Assembly: GCA_030524635.1 (NCBI GenBank)
Contig: JAUNGG010000042.1
Coordinates: 1-36,986, forward strand
Length of the DNA stretch: 36,986 bases
Reading direction: 5' to 3'
Source: Lachnospiraceae bacterium
Lineage (GTDB): Bacteria > Bacillota > Clostridia > Lachnospirales > Lachnospiraceae
Shown here: piece after piece, positions 1 through 10,000 of the stretch
Position numbering within the stretch: position 1 is the first letter of the stretch
How the letters are laid out: each line of letters starts with the position of its first letter
Notes under the pieces: generated by a model
The model's input: the letters and a program-made list of their open reading frames with translations, nothing else
Told to the model about the DNA's origin: nothing
The model's database searches: none
Position numbers and translations under genes: made by a program

Positions 1-2
1 GC

Positions 3-173
3 AAGATAGAAGGCAAAATAGAAGGGCGAATTGAGGGTATCAATATTGGCTTAACCGCTCTCGTCCATTCCTTAAAGAAATATATTCCAGATCCAGTTGG
101 TTTGTGGAAAGCGGTAATTGAGAATAAAGGATATGAAAATGTTACGTTTGAGCAGGTGAAAAAACTGTTATAA
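3..173 (+). CDS. C-terminal end of an Rpn/PDDEXK-type protein (partial)
   Basis: The window opens inside a reading frame that codes 56 residues and stops with TAA. The first residues form a lysine/glutamate/glycine repeat (KIEGKIEGRIEG), followed by a short helical tail ending in EQVKKLL. This kind of charged repeat followed by a short helical domain is common at the C-terminus of Rpn family recombination-promoting nuclease / PD-(D/E)XK transposase-like proteins of clostridia. The catalytic part is outside the window, so the family call is an inference from the tail only. A rho-independent terminator follows 11 bases after the stop. A second, full-length protein of a related type lies at 35104-36054. 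Confidence 0.5.
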   Translation, partial: KIEGKIEGRIEGINIGLTALVHSLKKYIPDPVGLWKAVIENKGYENVTFEQVKKLL

Positions 174-183
174 GAATTATGAA

Positions 184-210
184 AAGACTGCCATAGTGGC
201 GGTCTTTTTT
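184..210 (+). terminator. Rho-independent terminator after the partial Rpn-type gene
   Basis: The arms AAGACTGCC and GGCGGTCTT pair (one G-U) around the loop ATAGT, and the right arm runs into a T-run. The hairpin closes the partial gene upstream and separates it from recJ. Confidence 0.85.
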
Positions 211-271
211 ACACCATGGAAAAAACTTTCATTCACGATATATAGAATGACGCAAAATGGAGAACAGAAGC

Positions 272-1990
272 ATGACAAAAACGCAATGGATGGTACAATC
301 AAAAAAAGCAGATTTCAACGCCATCGGCGCCGCTGTAGGCGTCAGCCCGGTAACTGCCAGGATCATCCGCAATCGGGATGTGATCGGACTGGATGCGGTA
401 TACCAGTATCTTCACGGAACGGTTGAAGATCTATATGAGCCTATGCTGCTGCCGGATATGGGAAGGGCGCTGCAGATCCTGCAGCGAAAGATAGAAGAAG
501 GAAAGCGGATTCGGATCGTTGGAGATTATGATATTGATGGGATCTGCTCTACCTATCTGCTCTACCGGGCGCTGTGCCGGGTGGGGGCGAAGGCAGATTA
601 TGAGATTCCGGACCGGATTAAGGACGGATACGGGATCAATGAATCCATCGTCCGGGCAGCAGGAGAGGATGGCATTGACACGATCCTGACCTGCGATAAT
701 GGGATCGCTGCCATTGATCAGATGGAGCTGGCAGCGGAGCTTGGCATGACGGTGATTGTGACGGATCATCATGATATCCGGCAGGATGATCAGGGAAAGG
801 ATCTTCTGCCCAAAGCGGCAGCGGTGGTGAATCCAAAGCGGAAGGACAGCCGCTACCCTTATCCGGATATTTGCGGCGGAATGGTAGCCTACAAGCTGGT
901 AAAGGGGCTGTACCGTATTTTTGGAGTGCCGGAGGAGGAATGGCTGGAGTTGATGGAATTTGCAGCTCTGGCTACCGTTGGAGATGTGATGAAACTTCAG
1001 GATGAGAACCGAATCGTGGTAAAGGAAGGCCTAAAACGGATGGGGCGGACCAGGAATCTTGGCCTTCGGAAGCTGATTGAGAAAAATAATTTGAATCCGG
1101 ACCGGATCACCGCTTATCATGTAGGCTTTGTGATCGGTCCCTGCTTAAATGCCAGCGGCCGCCTGGAAACGGCTAAGCTTGCCTTATCCATGCTGCTGTC
1201 AGCGGATGAGCAGGAGGCAGACCGGCTGGCGGATAAACTGAAGGAATTAAATGATACGCGAAAGGATATGACAGCGAAGGGCGTGGAGGCAGCGGCGGCC
1301 CAGGTGGAGGAGCAGTATCTGGAGGACTGGGTTTTGGTGGTTTATCTGCCGGATTGCCATGAATCCCTGGCTGGTATTGTGGCCGGGCGGCTTCGGGAAC
1401 GGTATCATAAGCCATCCATTGTACTGACGAAGGGGGAGGAGGCTGTGAAGGGTTCCGGCCGTTCCATTGAAGGCTATCATATGTTTGAGTCTCTGGTGGA
1501 AGTACAGGATCTGCTTCTGAAATTCGGCGGTCACCCGATGGCAGCAGGACTTTCCCTGGAGGAAGAAAAGGTAGAGGAATTCCGCAGGCGGCTGAATGAG
1601 AATGCACACCAGAAGCTGACAGAGGCGGATTTCGTGGAAAAGATCTGGATCGATGTGGCTCTCCCTATGGAGTATGTGAATGAGCCGCTGATCCAGGAGC
1701 TAAGCCTTCTTGAGCCATTTGGCCAGGGAAATGAAAAGCCTCAGTTTGCCCAGCGGCATCTGCGGATCCGCAGCGCTCGGGTGGCAGGAAAGAACCGGAA
1801 TGTGGTGATGCTTTCTCTGGTAACGGAATCTGGCCTTCCTATGGAAGCCCGCTGGTTTGGAGACGGGGATGGATTTATGGAGGAGATGGGCGGCAGCCGG
1901 TTTATGGATGTGATTTATTATCCGGAGATCAATGAGTATAATGGAAGGCGAAGTATTCAGGCAGTGCTTCGGCAGTACCGGTTTGGGTAA
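272..1990 (+). CDS. recJ: Single-stranded-DNA-specific exonuclease RecJ family (DHH/DHHA1)
   Basis: A 572-residue DHH-family phosphoesterase. RecJ degrades single-stranded DNA 5' to 3' in recombination and mismatch or base-excision repair. Seen: motif I DYDIDG (about residues 85-90), the DHH motif in TDHHDI (about 165-167), a glycine-rich GGHPMAAG DHHA1 motif (about 419-426) and a C-terminal OB-fold-like region. The start at 272 is preferred because GGAGAA lies 7 bases upstream; an in-frame ATG at 257 has no ribosome binding site. The length is near that of typical RecJ (about 560-580), and shorter than the roughly 800-residue Bacillus form that carries an extra C-terminal domain. It stands between a terminator and the glyA promoter and seems monocistronic. 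Some clostridia carry more than one RecJ-like gene, so this could be a paralogue rather than the main RecJ. Confidence 0.88.
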   Translation: MTKTQWMVQSKKADFNAIGAAVGVSPVTARIIRNRDVIGLDAVYQYLHGTVEDLYEPMLLPDMGRALQILQRKIEEGKRIRIVGDYDIDGICSTYLLYRALCRVGAKADYEIPDRIKDGYGINESIVRAAGEDGIDTILTCDNGIAAIDQMELAAELGMTVIVTDHHDIRQDDQGKDLLPKAAAVVNPKRKDSRYPYPDICGGMVAYKLVKGLYRIFGVPEEEWLELMEFAALATVGDVMKLQDENRIVVKEGLKRMGRTRNLGLRKLIEKNNLNPDRITAYHVGFVIGPCLNASGRLETAKLALSMLLSADEQEADRLADKLKELNDTRKDMTAKGVEAAAAQVEEQYLEDWVLVVYLPDCHESLAGIVAGRLRERYHKPSIVLTKGEEAVKGSGRSIEGYHMFESLVEVQDLLLKFGGHPMAAGLSLEEEKVEEFRRRLNENAHQKLTEADFVEKIWIDVALPMEYVNEPLIQELSLLEPFGQGNEKPQFAQRHLRIRSARVAGKNRNVVMLSLVTESGLPMEARWFGDGDGFMEEMGGSRFMDVIYYPEINEYNGRRSIQAVLRQYRFG

Positions 1991-2010
1991 GTGTAGTTTT
2001 GGCAAAATAC

Positions 2011-2038
2011 TTGACATTACACTTTAACGTGGTAAAAT
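2011..2038 (+). promoter_or_regulatory. Sigma-A promoter for glyA
   Basis: TTGACA (2011-2016) and TAAAAT (2033-2038) are separated by 16 bases, 21 bases after the recJ stop. Transcription would begin near 2045, giving a leader of about 60 bases with no obvious riboswitch. Confidence 0.8.
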
Positions 2039-2103
2039 GGAGAACAAAGCTTTTGGCTCTATGTTGGTATTATCAGGAAATCAAGTGGAAATGAGGTAGA
2101 AAT

Positions 2104-3351
2104 ATGGTAAATCAGGTAATGGATTTTATCACCCAGTATGATGAAGAGGTGGGGCAGGCCATTCAGGCTGAGGCAGCAAGACAGAGACGGAATCTGGAGC
2201 TGATTGCTTCGGAAAATATTGTATCCGAGCCGGTTATGATGGCAATGGGTACGGTTTTAACCAATAAGTATGCAGAAGGATACTCTGGAAAGCGTTATTA
2301 CGGCGGATGCCAGTGTGTGGATGTGGTGGAGACCATCGCCATTGAGCGTGCAAAGAAGCTGTTTGGCTGCGATTATGCCAATGTACAGCCGCATTCCGGT
2401 GCACAGGCCAATATGGCAGTATTTATTGCTATGCTGGAGCCAGGTGACACGGTTATGGGCATGAGCTTAGACTGCGGCGGTCATCTGACCCACGGTTCAC
2501 CAGTTAACTTCTCCGGAAGGTATTTTAACATCGTTCCTTATGGTGTAAACGCGGAAGGCTATATTGATTACGATGAAGTAGAGAAGCTGGCAATGGAGAA
2601 TAAGCCGAAGCTGATCGTGGCAGGCGCCAGCGCATATGCAAGAGTGATCGACTTTAAGCGGTTCCGTGAGATCGCAGATCAGTGCGGTGCTTACCTGATG
2701 GTAGATATGGCTCATATCGCCGGCCTGGTTGCAGCAGGACTTCATCCAAGCCCAATCCCATATGCTCATGTGGTAACTACAACCACCCACAAGACCTTAA
2801 GAGGACCGAGAGGCGGTCTGATCCTGGCAAATAAGGAGGCAGCAGAGAAGTTTAACTTCAATAAAGCGATCTTCCCGGGAACCCAGGGCGGTCCGTTAGA
2901 GCACATTATTGCAGGCAAGGCAGTTTGCTTCGGCGAGGCATTAAAGCCGGAGTTCAAGACCTATCAGGAGCAGGTTGTAAAGAATGCAAAGGCACTGGCA
3001 GCAGCGCTGGAGAAGCAGGGCTTTAAGATTCTCACCGGCGGCACAGACAATCACCTGATGCTGGTTGACCTGCGCGGCATGGAGGTATCCGGTAAAGAGC
3101 TGCAGAACCGCTGTGACGAGGTATTCATCACTCTGAATAAGAATACGGTTCCTAACGATCCAAGAAGCCCCTTCGTAACCTCCGGTGTCCGCATCGGCAC
3201 CCCGGCTGTTACCACCAGAGGCCTGGTAGAAGAGGATATGGAAAAGATCGCAGAGTGCATCTGGCTGGCTGCTACTGATTTTGAGGCGAAAGCTGATTAT
3301 ATCCGCGGCGAGGTGGAGAAGATCTGTGCCAAGTATCCGCTGTATGAGTAA
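2104..3351 (+). CDS. glyA: Serine hydroxymethyltransferase
   Basis: A 415-residue cytosolic, PLP-dependent enzyme that interconverts serine plus tetrahydrofolate and glycine plus 5,10-methylene-tetrahydrofolate, the main one-carbon source. Seen: the N-terminal LIASEN motif, [15 protein letters not shown], the strand motif with [14 protein letters not shown], and the PLP-lysine signature [14 protein letters not shown] with Lys230. The C-terminal [12 protein letters not shown] is also characteristic. The length matches bacterial GlyA (about 410-420). GAGG lies 7 bases upstream of the ATG. The gene has its own promoter and a strong terminator, so it is a single-gene unit. It is clearly well expressed judging from the strong signals, which is an inference. 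Confidence 0.97.
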   Translation: MVNQVMDFITQYDEEVGQAIQAEAARQRRNLELIASENIVSEPVMMAMGTVLTNKYAEGYSGKRYYGGCQCVDVVETIAIERAKKLFGCDYANVQPHSGAQANMAVFIAMLEPGDTVMGMSLDCGGHLTHGSPVNFSGRYFNIVPYGVNAEGYIDYDEVEKLAMENKPKLIVAGASAYARVIDFKRFREIADQCGAYLMVDMAHIAGLVAAGLHPSPIPYAHVVTTTTHKTLRGPRGGLILANKEAAEKFNFNKAIFPGTQGGPLEHIIAGKAVCFGEALKPEFKTYQEQVVKNAKALAAALEKQGFKILTGGTDNHLMLVDLRGMEVSGKELQNRCDEVFITLNKNTVPNDPRSPFVTSGVRIGTPAVTTRGLVEEDMEKIAECIWLAATDFEAKADYIRGEVEKICAKYPLYE

Positions 3352-3431
3352 TCAGGTTTCTGTGGTAAGCGTTGTAGGAAGCTGCTGACGATTTCCACGG
3401 GCAGAAGAAATAAAACAAAACCAATAAAACT

Positions 3432-3475
3432 GGCGGAGATCCCTTGTTTCCAGAAAGGGGATCTCCGCCTTTCTG
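3432..3475. terminator. Strong hairpin terminator between glyA and the convergent S51 gene
   Basis: A perfect 12-bp stem (GGCGGAGATCCC with GGGATCTCCGCC at 3458-3469) is followed by TTTCTGT on the plus strand. On the minus strand the exit side reads TTTTATT, so it can also serve the leftward gene ending at 3531. Confidence 0.85.
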
Positions 3476-3530
3476 TATTAAGATTATTATTTTATGGAGT
3501 ATACGGAATATCCGGAGCCGCAGGCTGTCC

Positions 3531-4268
3531 TTAAAGCTGCAGATATTCCCCTTCCCCGCAGATCTGCTGAAGCTGCCCATCCTGAATCAGGTAAGCTTCC
3601 CCAAAGAGAACCGTTTCCCCATCCTGCACCAGGATATAGCTTCCATCCACTAAGGCAAAAAACAGATTGCCGAAGCTGTCTCCATAGGTGATATCCTCAA
3701 ACAGACGCTTTCCGTCCAGCCAGTAATCCTTTACCTGCTGATAGTGAGGCAGAACATTGACCTCAGTCAGGCCAAGCCCCGGCAGGTAGCGCTGGTAATC
3801 CGGATCGATGGACTCTCCCTCCAGCTCCGGCTGGGCGTATACGGTATCGGCACAATTCATGGTTCCGGCGCTGATGCCCATCACAATGCCTGGAAAATCC
3901 TGGATCAGATCGCGCAGCCCGATTCGCTGAAAAAATGCATTTTGGGTGGGAACGTGGCCGCCTGCCAGCACGATGATATCGCTTTCTGCGATCAGCTCTG
4001 GTGCGTCCTCCTCATTTCTGGAATCACAGACTGCAATATCGGATATGGTTAATCCATGGAAGTTGAAAGCACCGTAAAAGGTGGCGATCATCTCATCATT
4101 CAAATCAAAATTGTCAGGGTCAGAGCTAATGAACAGGCATTGGGAATCCGGCTTCCAGTATTCGGACAGACGGGTGACAAATTCATTGGCTTCATTCAAA
4201 ATGCAGGGAAGGTCAACGCCCTCCGGCACATCATTGCTGCAGGGACTGCTGGTTAAAAATAGTATCAT
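3531..4268 (-). CDS. Peptidase E-like (S51) / type 1 glutamine amidotransferase-like protein
   Basis: A 245-residue protein of the S51 peptidase fold, the family of alpha-aspartyl dipeptidase PepE and cyanophycinase. Seen: the nucleophile elbow GISAGT with Ser133, the preceding LAGGHVPTQN loop (about 101-110) and a histidine in NVLPHYQ (His175) that suits the catalytic triad. No signal peptide is visible, so it should be cytosolic. The substrate cannot be told from sequence. Its start follows the stop of the DUF3842 gene by 11 bases and its ribosome binding site overlaps that stop codon, so the two are cotranscribed and probably translationally coupled. The glutamine amidotransferase label is a fold name; a catalytic cysteine is not present. 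Confidence 0.8.
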   Translation of the reverse strand: MILFLTSSPCSNDVPEGVDLPCILNEANEFVTRLSEYWKPDSQCLFISSDPDNFDLNDEMIATFYGAFNFHGLTISDIAVCDSRNEEDAPELIAESDIIVLAGGHVPTQNAFFQRIGLRDLIQDFPGIVMGISAGTMNCADTVYAQPELEGESIDPDYQRYLPGLGLTEVNVLPHYQQVKDYWLDGKRLFEDITYGDSFGNLFFALVDGSYILVQDGETVLFGEAYLIQDGQLQQICGEGEYLQL

Positions 4269-4279
4269 AATTGGTCATC

Positions 4280-4711
4280 TCACTTTCTGGTTGTTTTTTG
4301 TACCCGTTTTAATACCTCGCTGCAGACCTGCTGCAGGTATTCACTTAAGGGCGCATCCTGGCAGCCTACGATCATATGATTGCAGCGGTTGATGGGAATC
4401 AGGATCTTATAGGCAGGGCTGGAGCCGATGGCAGCGGCGATAGCAGGCGTGATCTCGCCCAGCAGGGAATCGGCAATAACGATCCCAATGGGGCCCACGA
4501 TCATGTCTGCATTTCTGGAATTGACGATAACCGGGTTTTCTCCGGTGGCGCCGTAGTCGGCTCCAGCCTTCATCATTGCCTGGGTAGCCGTGCTGTTGGT
4601 GCCGATGGCGTAGATTTCAAAGGGTTTGGGCTCCGGACAATTTTTCTTAAGCTGTTCGATAATGGATTTTCCCATCCGGCCGCCCTGGCCGTCGATGACA
4701 ACTAATTTCAT
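4280..4711 (-). CDS. DUF3842 family protein
   Basis: A 143-residue protein recognised as the DUF3842 family, common in Lachnospiraceae and of unknown function. It begins MKLVVIDGQGGRMG, a beta strand followed by a glycine-rich turn as in nucleotide-binding Rossmann-like folds. Conserved-looking segments are YAIGTNSTATQAM and INRCNHMIVG. The reading frame is open further upstream, but the ATG at 4711 has GAGGAAG at the right distance and the 74 residues before it look non-coding (basic and aromatic, within the promoter region). It is the first gene of a leftward pair with the S51 peptidase-like gene and is divergent from fbp. Confidence 0.8.
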   Translation of the reverse strand: MKLVVIDGQGGRMGKSIIEQLKKNCPEPKPFEIYAIGTNSTATQAMMKAGADYGATGENPVIVNSRNADMIVGPIGIVIADSLLGEITPAIAAAIGSSPAYKILIPINRCNHMIVGCQDAPLSEYLQQVCSEVLKRVQKTTRK

Positions 4712-4786
4712 GTAGCTTCCTCTTTTCGTATAGAAGTGGTTTGCAAATGCAGCGTTTTTTGCTTTTTGTGGCCGCGGTTTACTGCA

Positions 4787-4815
4787 ATTGTAACAGAAGA
4801 ACCGGAAAAAGTAAA
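4787..4815 (-). promoter_or_regulatory. Promoter for the DUF3842-S51 operon
   Basis: On the minus strand TTTACT (4815-4810) and TACAAT (4792-4787) are 17 bases apart, and a TG dinucleotide precedes the -10 element by one base (extended -10). The leader to the ATG at 4711 would be about 70 bases. Confidence 0.6.
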
Positions 4816-4835
4816 CGAATGGAAGCCGGCTTCTT

Positions 4836-4871
4836 TGTGAACGAAATATCAAATCTGTGAATGAAATATCA
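4836..4871. repeat. Two direct repeats in the fbp/DUF3842 divergent region
   Basis: TGTGAAYGAAATATCA occurs at 4836-4851 and 4856-4871 with one difference in 16. The spacing is 20 bp, close to two helical turns. The pair lies between the leftward promoter and a TATACT -10-like element (4899-4904) of the rightward gene, which suits an operator for a DNA-binding regulator. The regulator is unknown. Confidence 0.45.
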
Positions 4872-4963
4872 TAGCTGGCTTTCCTGGCAGAAAACCGATA
4901 TACTGGAGGTATGAGAAAGGAAAAACGGAACAACCGACAGAAAACAGGAGAGGAGAAGACATA

Positions 4964-6922
4964 TTGAAAGATTTATCCATTCGCTACTTAGAACGGCTGT
5001 CTGAGCTGTATCCTACCATAGCAGCAGCCTCCACGGAGGTCATTAACCTGGAGGCAATTCTGAACCTTCCAAAGGGGACGGAGCACTTCCTGACGGACAT
5101 CCACGGGGAGTATGAGGCATTTTCCCATGTGCTGAAAAATGGCTCCGGCGCAGTGCGGCGGAAGGTCAATGACGTGTTTGGAAACACCTTAAGCAACCAG
5201 GACAAGCAGTCCCTGGCCACCCTGATCTACTATCCCAGAGAAAAGATGAACCAGGTATTAAAAACCGCCAAAGACCGTGATGACTGGTACAAGATCACCT
5301 TATACCGCCTGATCCAGGTGTGCAAATGTGCTGCCAGCAAATATACCCGCTCCAAGGTAAGGAAGGCGCTGCCGCCGGAGTTCGCCTATGTGATCGAGGA
5401 GCTGATCACGGAAAAGGCGGTGGGCATCGACAAGGAATCCTACTACAATGCGATTATCCGGACTATGATCCGTGTAGGCCGGGCGGAGGAATTCATTATT
5501 GCCCTGTGCCAGCTGATCCAGCGGCTGGTAGTGGACCACCTGCACATCGTAGGTGATATCTATGACCGGGGGCCGGGACCGCATATCATCATGGACAAGC
5601 TGATGCAGTACCACTCGGTGGACATCCAGTGGGGCAATCACGATGTGCTGTGGATGGGGGCTGCGGCAGGCCAGATCTGCTGCATCGCCAACGTGATCCG
5701 GGTCTGTGCCCGGTACGGCAATCTGGATATCCTGGAGGATGGCTATGGAATCAACCTTCTGCCCTTAGCGACCTTTGCCATGAATGTATACGGGGAAGAT
5801 CCGTGCACCTGCTTCCAGCTGAAGGGCGGCGGCAACTGCAGCTTAAGCGAGCGGGAGATCAACATCAAAATGCACAAGGCGATCTCCATTATTCAGTTTA
5901 AGGCAGAGGGCCAGCTGATCCGAAAGCATCCGGAATTCCATCTGGAAAGCCGGAACCTGCTTCATTGTATTCAATTTGACAAGGGAACCATTGCCATAGA
6001 CGGAAAGGAATATGAGCTTCTGGACCACAGCTTCCCCACTGTGAACCCAGCCGATCCCTATGCCTTTTCCCAGCAGGAGGAGGAGATCATGCGGCGGCTG
6101 GAGCGGGCATTTTTAAACTGCGAAAAGCTGCAGCAGCATATGAAGTTCCTTCTGGCCAAGGGCAGCCTTTATAAAGTATTTAACGGAAATCTGCTGTACC
6201 ACGGCTGTGTGCCGTTAAATGAGGACGGCACATTAAAGGAGGTAGAGCTTTACGGGCAGGTTTATTCCGGGAAAAGCTTGTATGAGGCCCTGGACAGCTA
6301 TGTGCGGAAGGGCTTTGTAGCGATAAACGATCAGGAACGGGAGCGAGGCCGGGACATGATGTGGTACATCTGGCTTCATGAGAATTCCCCGCTGTTCGGC
6401 AAGGACAAGATGGCCACCTTCGAGCGGTATTTCCTGGCAGACAAGGAAACTCACCGGGAAAAGAAGAATCCCTACTACAATCTGTTAGAGCAGGAGGAGG
6501 TGGCAGACCGCATCCTGGCAGAATTCGGCCTCCCGGCAGAAGGAAGCCACATCATCAACGGCCACGTACCGGTAAAGAAAAAGAACGGAGAAAGCCCGGT
6601 AAAATGCGGCGGCAAGGTGCTGGTCATCGACGGAGGCTTTTCCAAAGCCTACCAGGGAGAAACCGGAATCGCCGGCTACACTCTGATATACAACTCCTAC
6701 GGCCTGATCCTGGCCGCCCACGAGCCCTTCGAATCCACGGAGGCAGCCATCCAGAAGGAAAGCGACATCCATTCTGAGACGATCATGGTAAAACGGGTGA
6801 TGCAGCGAAAGCTGGTAGGAGACACCGATATCGGCGCAGAGCTGCGGGAAAAGATAAAGGATCTGGAGCAGCTTTTAGAAGCATACCGCTCCGGAGCCCT
6901 GGTAGAACGGTACGCCAGATGA
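4964..6922 (+). CDS. fbp: Fructose-1,6-bisphosphatase, class III
   Basis: A 652-residue cytosolic enzyme that hydrolyses fructose 1,6-bisphosphate to fructose 6-phosphate in gluconeogenesis. Class III Fbp is the large, metallophosphoesterase-like type of Firmicutes. Seen: the metal-binding motifs GDIYDRGPGPH (from about residue 197) and WGNHDVLW (from about 223), then a C-terminal block with INGHVPVKKKNGESP and DGGFSKAYQGETGIAGYTL. Length fits the family (about 640-670). The start is a TTG with AGGAG 8 bases upstream; no in-frame ATG lies close by. It is divergent from the DUF3842 operon and is followed by a terminator shared with the convergent activase gene. Two direct repeats lie just upstream. 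Confidence 0.96.
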   Translation: MKDLSIRYLERLSELYPTIAAASTEVINLEAILNLPKGTEHFLTDIHGEYEAFSHVLKNGSGAVRRKVNDVFGNTLSNQDKQSLATLIYYPREKMNQVLKTAKDRDDWYKITLYRLIQVCKCAASKYTRSKVRKALPPEFAYVIEELITEKAVGIDKESYYNAIIRTMIRVGRAEEFIIALCQLIQRLVVDHLHIVGDIYDRGPGPHIIMDKLMQYHSVDIQWGNHDVLWMGAAAGQICCIANVIRVCARYGNLDILEDGYGINLLPLATFAMNVYGEDPCTCFQLKGGGNCSLSEREINIKMHKAISIIQFKAEGQLIRKHPEFHLESRNLLHCIQFDKGTIAIDGKEYELLDHSFPTVNPADPYAFSQQEEEIMRRLERAFLNCEKLQQHMKFLLAKGSLYKVFNGNLLYHGCVPLNEDGTLKEVELYGQVYSGKSLYEALDSYVRKGFVAINDQERERGRDMMWYIWLHENSPLFGKDKMATFERYFLADKETHREKKNPYYNLLEQEEVADRILAEFGLPAEGSHIINGHVPVKKKNGESPVKCGGKVLVIDGGFSKAYQGETGIAGYTLIYNSYGLILAAHEPFESTEAAIQKESDIHSETIMVKRVMQRKLVGDTDIGAELREKIKDLEQLLEAYRSGALVERYAR

Positions 6923-6965
6923 TGCGGCATTGCCTGCTGTAGGAGGTAAGAGAATATGTGTAAAA

Positions 6966-7017
6966 AATATCCGGAAGCCCAATCAAACTGGATCAGGCTT
7001 CCGGATATTAATTTTTG
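6966..7017. terminator. Bidirectional terminator between fbp and the activase gene
   Basis: A perfect 14-bp stem, AATATCCGGAAGCC (6966-6979) with GGCTTCCGGATATT (6996-7009), is flanked by an A-run on the left and a T-rich run on the right. It therefore terminates both the rightward fbp and the leftward gene ending at 7051. Confidence 0.92.
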
Positions 7018-7050
7018 TTTTATGTTCTGTCAGGCATTGTGACGTTCTGT

Positions 7051-10000
7051 CTACGCCTCTTTCTTCTGATTCAGATTTTTCTGTGCCGTAGCCAGCATCA
7101 GCTTGATTCGGTTCAGCTGATTTACCTCGCTTGCGCCAGGGTCGTAGTCAACAGCAATAATATTGGCCTCCGGGTAGTTTTTCCGCAGCTCCTTGATCAC
7201 GCCCTTGCCTACGATATGGTTGGGCAGGCAGCCGAATGGCTGAGTGCACACGATATTGCCCACACCGCTGTGGATCAGCTCCAGCATCTCACCGGTTAAG
7301 AACCAGCCCTCACCGGTCTGGTTGCCCAGAGATACGAAATCCTTTGCCATGTCAGCCAGATTGCGGATGTCCGCAGGCGGGCTGAAATGCTTGCTGCGCT
7401 CTAGCTCACGTCGTGCCGTCTTGCGGAAGAATTCCAGCAGGGAGATGCCCATATTGCACAGCCATGCAGTGGAGCGTTTTCCGCCCAGATGCTCTGCCTT
7501 GAAGTTGCTGTTGTAGAAGCAGTAAAGCAGGAAATCCATTAAGTCAGGCATGACCGCCTCGGCTCCCTCAGACTCCAGCAGGTCTACAATATGATTGTTG
7601 GCCAGGGGAGAGAATTTCACCAGGATCTCGCCTACGATGCCAACCTTCGGCTTTGCCACATCTACTCGAGGAAGTGCGTCGAAGTCCCGGATAATAGCTC
7701 TTACATTTCGGGAGAATTCCATCATGTCCGCTCCCTTTTTGGAAAGAGAGTGGATGCAGCGGCGGCGCCATTTGTCATGCAGGGCGTTGGTGCTGCCGGG
7801 AACCCGTTCGTATGGCCTGGTGGCGTAAACCACACGCATGAAGATATCGCCGTATACCACAGCCTGCAGGCCCTTGGTCAGCAGCGGCAGGGTGATGGTA
7901 AAGCCAGGGTTGGTCTCCATGCCGTTGGCATTGACGGAGATAACCGGGATCTGGGACATGCCTGCCTTCTCCAGGGCACGGCGGATAAAGCCGATGTAAT
8001 TGGAAGCGCGGCAGCCGCCGCCGGTCTGGCTCATGAAGATGGCAGTGTGGTCTAAGTCGTACTTGCCGGACAACAGTGCTTCCATGATCTGACCGATCAC
8101 GATCAGGGATGGATAGCAGGCATCATTGTTTACATATTGTAATCCTACATCAACGGCGGAGCGGTTATGGTTCTGCAGAACCTCCACATGGTAGCCGCAG
8201 GAGTTGATAGCCGGCTCCAGAAGGTCGAAATGGATCGGCGACATCTGGGGGCACAGGATGGTGTAGTCTTTTCTCATGTCCTTCGTAAAGAGGACACGGT
8301 TGTAAGCGCTGGATACCACCTTGTGGCTGTAGTGCTTCTGGTCACGGACACGGAGTGCTGCGATCAGAGAGCGGATACGGATCCTGGCAGCGCCTAAGTT
8401 ATTTACCTCATCGATCTTTAAGACGGTGTAGATCTTGCCGGATTTGGTCAGGATCTCATTGACCTGATCGGTGGTGACGGCATCCAGGCCGCAGCCGAAG
8501 GAATTTAACTGGATCAGATCCAGGTTAGGATTGCTCTTTACAAAGGATGCTGCCCGGTAAAGGCGGGTGTGATACATCCATTGGTCGGTCACCACGATGG
8601 GGCGCTCCACATCGCTTAAATGGGAGATGGAATCCTCCGTCAGCACAGCAAAGCCGTAGGAGGTGATCAGCTCCGGGATCCCGTGGTGGATCTCCGGGTC
8701 TACATGGTAGGGGCGGCCGGCCAGCACAATGCCGTGGCGGTGATGATCCTCCAGCCATTTTAAGGTTTCCTCCCCCTTCTTCTCAATATCCCGACGGGAG
8801 GCTTCCAGCTCTAACCAGGCGGCATGAGCTGCCTTTGTGATCTCTTCCCGGGTCATTGGATGAGCTGCCTTTGAGTGAGGGCCGAAGGCGGCCAGGAATT
8901 CCCGCACCAGAGCAGCCGTCAGAATCTCCTCGTTGGTAAAGGCAAGGAATGGGTTCATGAAGGTCACATGCTCCGTTTCCAGCTCCTCCACATTGTTCTT
9001 GATATTCTCCGCATAGGAGGTCACCATGGGACAATTGTAGTGGTTGCCTGCATCAGGGGTTTCGTTTCGCTCGTATGGGATGCAGGGATAGAAGATGAAT
9101 TTTACATTCTTCTTAATCAGCCAGGATACGTGTCCGTGGGCGATCTTCGCCGGATAGCACTCAGACTCGCTGGGGATGGATTCGATTCCCAGCTCGTAGA
9201 TCTGCCGGCTGGACTGAGGCGAAAGGATGGTGCGGAAGCCAAGCTCCTTAAAGAATACGGCCCAGAATGGGTAATTCTCGTACATATTTAAGACTCTTGG
9301 GATTCCCACCTCGCCTCTTGGCGCCTTGTCAGCAGTCAGCGGCTCATAGTCGAACATCCGGTGGTATTTATAATCAAATAAGTTTGGTACTTCCTTCTTT
9401 GCCTTATGCTGTCCTAAGCCCCGCTCGCAGCGGTTTCCGGTGACAAACTGGCGGCCGCCGTCAAACTGGTTGATGGTCAGGACGCAGTGATTTAAGCAGC
9501 CCTGGCAGCGGGTCATAACGGTGCGGTAGGTCAGGTTCAGGATCTTTGGGATCGGCAGCATGGTAGTCTGTCTGGATGCATCAAAGCGCTCCCGCGCGAT
9601 CAGCGCTGCGCCGAAGGCACCCATAATACCGGCTATGTCAGGGCGGACTGCCTGACAGCCGGAGATCTTCTCGAAGCTGCGCAGAACCGCATCGTTGTAG
9701 AAGGTGCCGCCCTGTACGACTACATGGTGCCCTAAGTCGGAAGGGCTGGTGATCTTGATTACCTTAAACAGTGCATTTTTAATAACAGAGTAAGCCAGGC
9801 CGGCAGAGATATCGGCTACCGATGCGCCCTCCTTCTGGGCCTGCTTTACATTGGAATTCATAAAAACGGTACAGCGTGTGCCAAGATCGGTTGGATTCTT
9901 GGCAAACAATGCTTCCTTAGCAAAATCCTCCACGCTGTAATTTAAGGATTTTGCAAAGGTTTCGATAAAGGAGCCGCAGCCGGAGGAGCAGGCCTCATTT

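Noticed and set aside
4712..4933. Upstream extension of the DUF3842 frame
   Set aside because: It crosses the promoter and has no ribosome binding site; the ATG at 4711 has one.
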